Positions 60,638-64,000 of a stretch of DNA of 64,000 nucleotides are shown here, one piece after another; position 1 is the stretch's first letter, and every line of letters begins with the position of its first letter. The position numbers and the translations under genes were made by a program. This DNA comes from Sinisalibacter lacisalsi (lineage in GTDB: Bacteria; Pseudomonadota; Alphaproteobacteria; Rhodobacterales; Rhodobacteraceae). The notes under the pieces are model-generated. The model made no database searches. It was not told the DNA's origin and was given only the letters and a program-made list of their open reading frames with translations. The stretch is taken from positions 332,501 to 396,500 of the forward strand of contig NZ_BMGI01000001.1 in NCBI RefSeq assembly GCF_014640115.1, in the 5' to 3' direction.

Positions 60638-62071
60638 TCACAGCCCGTCGCGCGCCACCAGTTCCATCGTGTGGGCCTCTTCCCGCGCGGTCACGTCGAT
60701 CCCGAGCGTATCGCGCATCGTCACCACCGATCCGATCACGATGAGCGCCGGGCCCTTGAGCCGGGCCTTCGCAACCTTCTCGCCGATATCTTCAAGCGTG
60801 CCGACGACAACCCGCTGGGTGGTGCGCGTGCCGTTGTCAATCACCGCGATCGGCATACTCGGCTCGACGCCCTGGGCCATCGCGGCCGCCGCGATCTCGC
60901 CAACGAAGCGCAGGCCCATGTAGACCACCACCGTCTGGTCGTGGCGCGCGAGGCGCTTCCAATCGTGCGGCAGCAGGCCGTCCTTGCCGTGGGCGGTGAC
61001 GAAGGTGACGGCCTGCGCATGGGCCCGGTGGGTGAGCGGAATGCCGGCGGAAGCCCCGCAACCGGCAGCGGCGGTGATGCCGGGCACCACGATCACCGGG
61101 ATGCCGTGGGCGGCAACGTCTTCCAGCTCTTCGCCGCCGCGCCCGAAGATGAACGGGTCGCCGCCCTTCAGCCGCAGCACGCGCTTGCCCTCGCTGGCGA
61201 GCTTGATGATGAGCGCAGTGGTTTCCTCCTGCGTCATCACGTGGTTGCCCGCCTGCTTGCCGACGTTGATCCGCTCGGCGTCGCGCCGGACGAGATCGAG
61301 CATACCGGGGCCGATCAGGCGATCGTAGAGCACCACGTCGGCGTGCTGCATCATCCGCAGCGCCTTGAAGGTGAGCAGGTCGGGATCGCCCGGACCGGCG
61401 CCCACGAGCCAGACCTCGCCGCGGTGCAGTTTCTCGGCGCCACCCTGTGCGAGATCGTTCCTGATCAGTTCGTCGGCCAGCGCCTCGTCGCCGGCAAGGA
61501 AGGCATCACCGACCGGCCCCTCGATCATGTTCTCCCAGAACCTGCGCCGCGCGGTGCCGCCCTTGATCTTCTCGGCGATCCGGTCGCGGTAGCCCGAGAG
61601 AAAATCGGCCAGCCTTCCGTAGGCCGCCGGCAGCATCGCTTCGACCCGCGCCCGCAGGATGCGGGCGACGACGGGCGCCGCGCCGCCGGTGGAAATCGCG
61701 ATGGTGAGCGGATCGCGCTCCACCACCGACGGGGTGATGAAATCGCAGTATTCCTTCTCGTCGGCGACGTTGGCGAGCGCGCCATGAGCCTTGGCCCAGC
61801 GATAGAGCGCGTCGTCGCGTTGGGCCACTTCCGAGGCGCCGTAGGCCACGTGACAATCCTCGAAATCGGTTTCCTTCGGGAGACGATCGTGATGGGTGAG
61901 GCGCTCGTGCCCGAAGAAGGCGCGCACCTCTTCGCCCGGTTCGGGATCGAAGCTGTGAACCTTGGCCCCGGCCGAAAGCGCCCGCTCGATCCGGCGCGCG
62001 GCCACGGTGGTTCCGCCGTCGACGACGATCTTCTTGCCGGCCACGTCGAGAAAGATCGGAAGATAATCCAT
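60638..62071 (-). CDS. cysG: Siroheme synthase
   Basis: A 477-residue multifunctional enzyme. The N-terminal part (residues 1-210, MDYLPIFLDVAGKKIVVDGG) is the precorrin-2 dehydrogenase/ferrochelatase module. The C-terminal part (about 215-477) is the SAM-dependent uroporphyrinogen III methyltransferase, with VWLVGAGPGDPDLLTFKALR and GGDPFIFGRGGEE. It makes siroheme, the cofactor of sulfite reductases such as DsrAB, whose gene starts 1.6 kb away on the other strand. Its ATG overlaps the stop of the 68-aa gene (TGATG). Confidence 0.93.
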   Translation of the reverse strand: MDYLPIFLDVAGKKIVVDGGTTVAARRIERALSAGAKVHSFDPEPGEEVRAFFGHERLTHHDRLPKETDFEDCHVAYGASEVAQRDDALYRWAKAHGALANVADEKEYCDFITPSVVERDPLTIAISTGGAAPVVARILRARVEAMLPAAYGRLADFLSGYRDRIAEKIKGGTARRRFWENMIEGPVGDAFLAGDEALADELIRNDLAQGGAEKLHRGEVWLVGAGPGDPDLLTFKALRMMQHADVVLYDRLIGPGMLDLVRRDAERINVGKQAGNHVMTQEETTALIIKLASEGKRVLRLKGGDPFIFGRGGEELEDVAAHGIPVIVVPGITAAAGCGASAGIPLTHRAHAQAVTFVTAHGKDGLLPHDWKRLARHDQTVVVYMGLRFVGEIAAAAMAQGVEPSMPIAVIDNGTRTTQRVVVGTLEDIGEKVAKARLKGPALIVIGSVVTMRDTLGIDVTAREEAHTMELVARDGL

Positions 62072-62277
62072 CAGTCCTGCTGCCTCGCCCAGTCGCCCAT
62101 CGCGTCGGACAGAGCCAGCGCGCTGTCCTGGTCGAGGTCCACCTGCGTGATCCGCCGCCCTTCCCGCAGGATCAGGCGCAGCATTTTCATTCCGCCGTCG
62201 AAGCTCACTTCGCGCAGCTCGGCCTTGCGGCTGTAGGGCAGTTCGTAATTCGCGATTTCGCGGAAATCATCACTCAT
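62071..62277 (-). CDS. Small conserved-looking protein of the dsr-linked cluster (68 aa)
   Basis: A 68-residue acidic-to-mixed protein starting MSDDFREIANYELPYSRKAE and containing VDLDQDSALALSDAMGDWAR near the end. I do not recognise the family. Its stop overlaps the cysG start and its start overlaps the 70-aa gene by 8 bp. It has no cysteine or transmembrane segment. Tight coupling with siroheme synthesis suggests a role in sulfite-reductase maturation or sulfur metabolism. Confidence 0.75.
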   Translation of the reverse strand: MSDDFREIANYELPYSRKAELREVSFDGGMKMLRLILREGRRITQVDLDQDSALALSDAMGDWARQQD

Positions 62278-62482
62278 AGCGCAGCCCCCGGGTGAACGCG
62301 GCCTCGAGCAGCCATTCCCATTTTTTCGGTGTATCGCGGAAATCCGGTTTCAGGTCGAACTCGAGATGCATGATCCCGCTTTCGCCGGCATGAGCGACGA
62401 GCTTTTCGAGCTCGGCGAAGCTTGTCACCTCGGGGTGACCGATGATCAGGTCGCTTAGTCGGGCGTGGTTTGTTTCGGTCAT
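62270..62482 (-). CDS. Small protein of the dsr-linked cluster (70 aa)
   Basis: A 70-residue protein starting MTETNHARLSDLIIGHPEVT, with a hydrophobic centre (ESGIMHLEFDLKPDF) and C-terminal WEWLLEAAFTRGLRYE. Family not recognised, no cysteine. It starts inside the stop codon of the oxygenase gene (ATGA overlap) and overlaps the 68-aa gene by 8 bp. It appears to be an obligate neighbour of the siroheme synthase. Confidence 0.75.
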   Translation of the reverse strand: MTETNHARLSDLIIGHPEVTSFAELEKLVAHAGESGIMHLEFDLKPDFRDTPKKWEWLLEAAFTRGLRYE

Positions 62483-63387
62483 CTTGGGCTTCCTTTCACG
62501 CGGTTGTGGAATCGGACACGGTAAACGACGCGCGGGCTGAACGCCCGCGCTTCTGCATCGAACCCGGTCCGGTCGTGCAGCACATTGTTGCAGAGCACAC
62601 CCTGTCCCTCCCCGAATCTGATGGAGATCGTCATGGGATCGGGCTTTTCAAGGGTGGCCTGCAGGAAAGCGACGGCCTCGCGGGTAAGCGGATCGTCGCG
62701 CCATTCGATGCTGCGGGTGCGGGCGGTGTAGCGCATCTGCATCTCGCCGGTCTCGGCGTCGGCAAAGAATACCGGGCCGACCGAGACCGGGCGCACCGAG
62801 CCGTCTTCCTCCCGGTTCTCCGGGATCGTCATCGCCTGCGGATGCATCAGCGCGGTGACGTAATCGGGGTTTTCATCCATCAGCCGAATGAAGGCGATGG
62901 TGTGGTCGAGCAACTGATTCGATCCGCCGTCTTCGGCGGGTCGTGCGGTGTGCAGAACCATGGCGCTGATTCGGTCCTCCGGGGCGTTGTAGTACCCATC
63001 GGTGTGCCAGTTCATCTTGCGCTTGGAATAGGGGATGTAGCCCTTCTGCGACGGCGCCTCGCTCTCGCGCAGGGCAACGATCCCGTCACCCCCGGCGGAT
63101 CGGTGCTTCTCGGCGATCCGAAGCCCCATGGCCTCCGCGAAGGCGCGCAGCCCGGCACGTTGGTTTTCAGAATCATCGACATGGTAAAGCGCAAGATTCG
63201 CCGCCTTGCAGCGCCGTATCAGCTCGGATTTCTCCGCCTCGGTAGGATTCGCGAGGTTGGATATCTCGACGAAGCCGGCGGATTTCGCGTTCTCTGCAGC
63301 CGATAACCGCGCATCTCTCCAAATCCGATAAAAATCATCGGCCTTTGGCGTTTGCCAAAGAAATCTGTTGTCTGGATGCGTGTTAAT
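62479..63387 (-). CDS. TauD/TfdA-family Fe(II)/2-oxoglutarate oxygenase-like protein, ATT start
   Basis: About 302 residues of the TauD/TfdA fold. The iron motif H-x-D is in KMNWHTDGYYNAPEDR, and the distal His with Arg are in CNNVLHDRTGFD and RVVYRVRFHN. The frame has no ATG near the expected N-terminus; the best start is an ATT codon (I-NTHPDNRFLW) preceded at 8 bases by GGGAGG. A GTG 23 codons upstream lacks a ribosome binding site. It is the first gene of a coupled set ending in cysG and is divergent from dsrA. Possible roles include oxidative release of sulfite from sulfonates or modification of a sulfur carrier. Confidence 0.8.
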   Translation of the reverse strand: MNTHPDNRFLWQTPKADDFYRIWRDARLSAAENAKSAGFVEISNLANPTEAEKSELIRRCKAANLALYHVDDSENQRAGLRAFAEAMGLRIAEKHRSAGGDGIVALRESEAPSQKGYIPYSKRKMNWHTDGYYNAPEDRISAMVLHTARPAEDGGSNQLLDHTIAFIRLMDENPDYVTALMHPQAMTIPENREEDGSVRPVSVGPVFFADAETGEMQMRYTARTRSIEWRDDPLTREAVAFLQATLEKPDPMTISIRFGEGQGVLCNNVLHDRTGFDAEARAFSPRVVYRVRFHNRVKGSPR

Positions 63388-63407
63388 GGCGTGGTCCTCC
63401 CTGGATT

Positions 63408-63439
63408 GGATATCCCGATCTTTTTTGTCGGTAATATCC
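63408..63439. repeat. Interrupted inverted repeat in the dsrA upstream region
   Basis: GGATAT with CCGA pairs with TCGG and ATATCC, with one- and two-base bulges and a T-rich loop. It lies in the 5' leader of the oxygenase gene and 200 bp upstream of dsrA. It may be a regulatory structure. Confidence 0.35.
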
Positions 63440-63564
63440 TTTTGTTTCTTTCGCACTTGCAGCAACTTTTTTCTTTTACATTCGATTATCCGGATGTGTA
63501 GATTAATGGCAATGATGTTCGTCAGTCGGCGAAGAAATGCTATGCGACCGGGAGGTATCTGCGC

Positions 63565-63636
63565 ATGTGTTTTGAACCGGGCTGGCGCCGACGCCTCAAG
63601 ACTATTTTGCGCGAACACTCGTTAGGGAGGATCTGA
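63565..63636 (+). CDS. Possible 23-aa upstream ORF coupled to dsrA
   Basis: A short frame, MCFEPGWRRRLKTILREHSL followed by GRI, has GGGAGG nine bases before its ATG and a TGA that overlaps the dsrA ATG by one base. The peptide is Arg-rich and probably helical. The ribosome binding site of dsrA lies inside it, so translation of this frame could tune dsrA expression. Unusual but not proved. Confidence 0.35.
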   Translation: MCFEPGWRRRLKTILREHSLGRI

Positions 63637-64000
63637 TGAAAGACGAATCGACCGACAAGGGGCAGCATAACACCCCGATGCTGGACGAACTCGAAGGCGG
63701 CAAGTGGCCGAGCTTCGTGACCGGCCTCAAGCGCCTGCGCGACAATCAGGACGCGAAATATGCGCCGATGATGAACGACCTCCTTGGCCAGCTCGAGCAC
63801 TCCTATGAAGAGCGCCTCGGTTTCTGGAAGGGCGGCACCGTTTCGGTTCTCGGCTATGGCGGCGGCATCATCCCCCGTTTCTCTGAAGTGGCCGACAAGT
63901 TCCCGGCCTCGAAAGAATTCCACACGCTCCGCGTGATGCCCCCGGCGGGCTACCACTACTCCACCGATCTGCTGCGCCAGATGTGCGATATCTGGGAAGA
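63636..64000 (+). CDS. dsrA: Dissimilatory sulfite reductase alpha subunit, partial
   Basis: The first 121 residues of DsrA; the gene runs off the right edge. Diagnostic segments are NTPMLDELEGGKWPSFV, LLGQLEHSYEERLGFWKGGT, VLGYGGGIIPRFSEV and FHTLRVMPPAGYHYST followed by DLLRQMCDIWE. AGGGAGGATCTG precedes the ATG. DsrAB is a siroheme enzyme. In sulfur-oxidising Proteobacteria it runs in reverse, oxidising sulfane sulfur to sulfite, and the Calvin-cycle and sulfur-relay genes in the window favour that direction. The siroheme and iron-sulfur ligands lie beyond the edge. Confidence 0.95.
   Translation, partial: MKDESTDKGQHNTPMLDELEGGKWPSFVTGLKRLRDNQDAKYAPMMNDLLGQLEHSYEERLGFWKGGTVSVLGYGGGIIPRFSEVADKFPASKEFHTLRVMPPAGYHYSTDLLRQMCDIWE

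Noticed and set aside
63368-63625. 85-codon plus-strand frame upstream of dsrA
   Set aside because: It starts without a ribosome binding site and lies across the control region; the shorter 23-codon frame coupled to dsrA is better supported.
1-64000. CRISPR arrays, rRNA genes and insertion sequences
   Set aside because: No regularly spaced repeats, rRNA-like sequence or transposase frames were seen in the window.

Overview
The window looks like part of the chromosome of a GC-rich alphaproteobacterium, most probably a Rhodobacteraceae/Roseobacter-type bacterium. The inference rests on the combination of an RpoE-ChrR/cyclopropane-fatty-acid cluster, an RHH_4 protein, a DUF2793 phage protein, a ROK-type xylose regulator with xylFHG, and a DnaE2-type polymerase. 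It carries genes for autotrophy and sulfur oxidation: a Calvin-cycle operon and, at the right edge, the start of dsrA (siroheme dissimilatory sulfite reductase, presumably the reverse, oxidative type).

Layout. 1-7.8 kb (minus): fbp-prk-tkt-gap-fba-rpe, then a Tat-exported MBL-fold hydrolase and a thioredoxin-like protein cut by the window edge; cbbR is divergent at 7.9-8.8 kb. No RuBisCO gene is in the operon or the window. 8.8-14 kb (minus): a tight twelve-gene sulfur-handling operon. It encodes two YeeE/YedE half-transporters, TusA, three tiny membrane proteins (69, 28 and 90 aa, the last ending in Gly-Gly-Cys), a rhodanese without catalytic Cys, three DsrE/F/H-like proteins of which only one has Cys, an exported active-type rhodanese and an exported cytochrome c. 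This is the best candidate for an undescribed system. 14-26.8 kb: an RHH regulator, a C-terminally short DnaE2, and housekeeping genes (rppH, CPBP protease, ctpA, envC-like, gpmI, a STAS-less SulP transporter, rlmH, rsfS, a MscS channel). 26.8-34.3 kb: leuCD, a membrane protein, an EEP-family protein, an epimerase with a divergent LysR regulator, and leuB. 34.6-39.3 kb: an EamA transporter, tRNA-Pro(CGG), a three-gene phage-like module, and aroQ-aroE.

39.3-44.6 kb: an SDR, a Cfa-like methyltransferase, DUF1365 and an FAD oxidoreductase, divergent from rpoE-chrR, with two back-to-back ECF-type promoters between them (a singlet-oxygen-response layout). 44.6-57 kb: an FAD oxidoreductase and the xylose locus (xylB-xylA-mutarotase, a MauG-like dihaem peroxidase, a CRTAC1 protein, a ROK regulator and xylFHG). 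Two copies of the same operator, TTATTT-N9-AAATAA, sit before xylB and between the ROK gene and xylF. 57-60.4 kb: a TRAP transporter with its binding-protein gene convergent to the permease genes.

60.6-64 kb: cysG (siroheme synthase), two small unknown genes and a TauD/TfdA-type oxygenase, all with overlapping ends, divergent from dsrA. Siroheme is the DsrAB cofactor, so this edge is the beginning of a dsr region. Together with the 8.8-14 kb operon it suggests lithotrophic sulfur oxidation coupled to CO2 fixation. All functional calls are by reading motifs; no database search was run.
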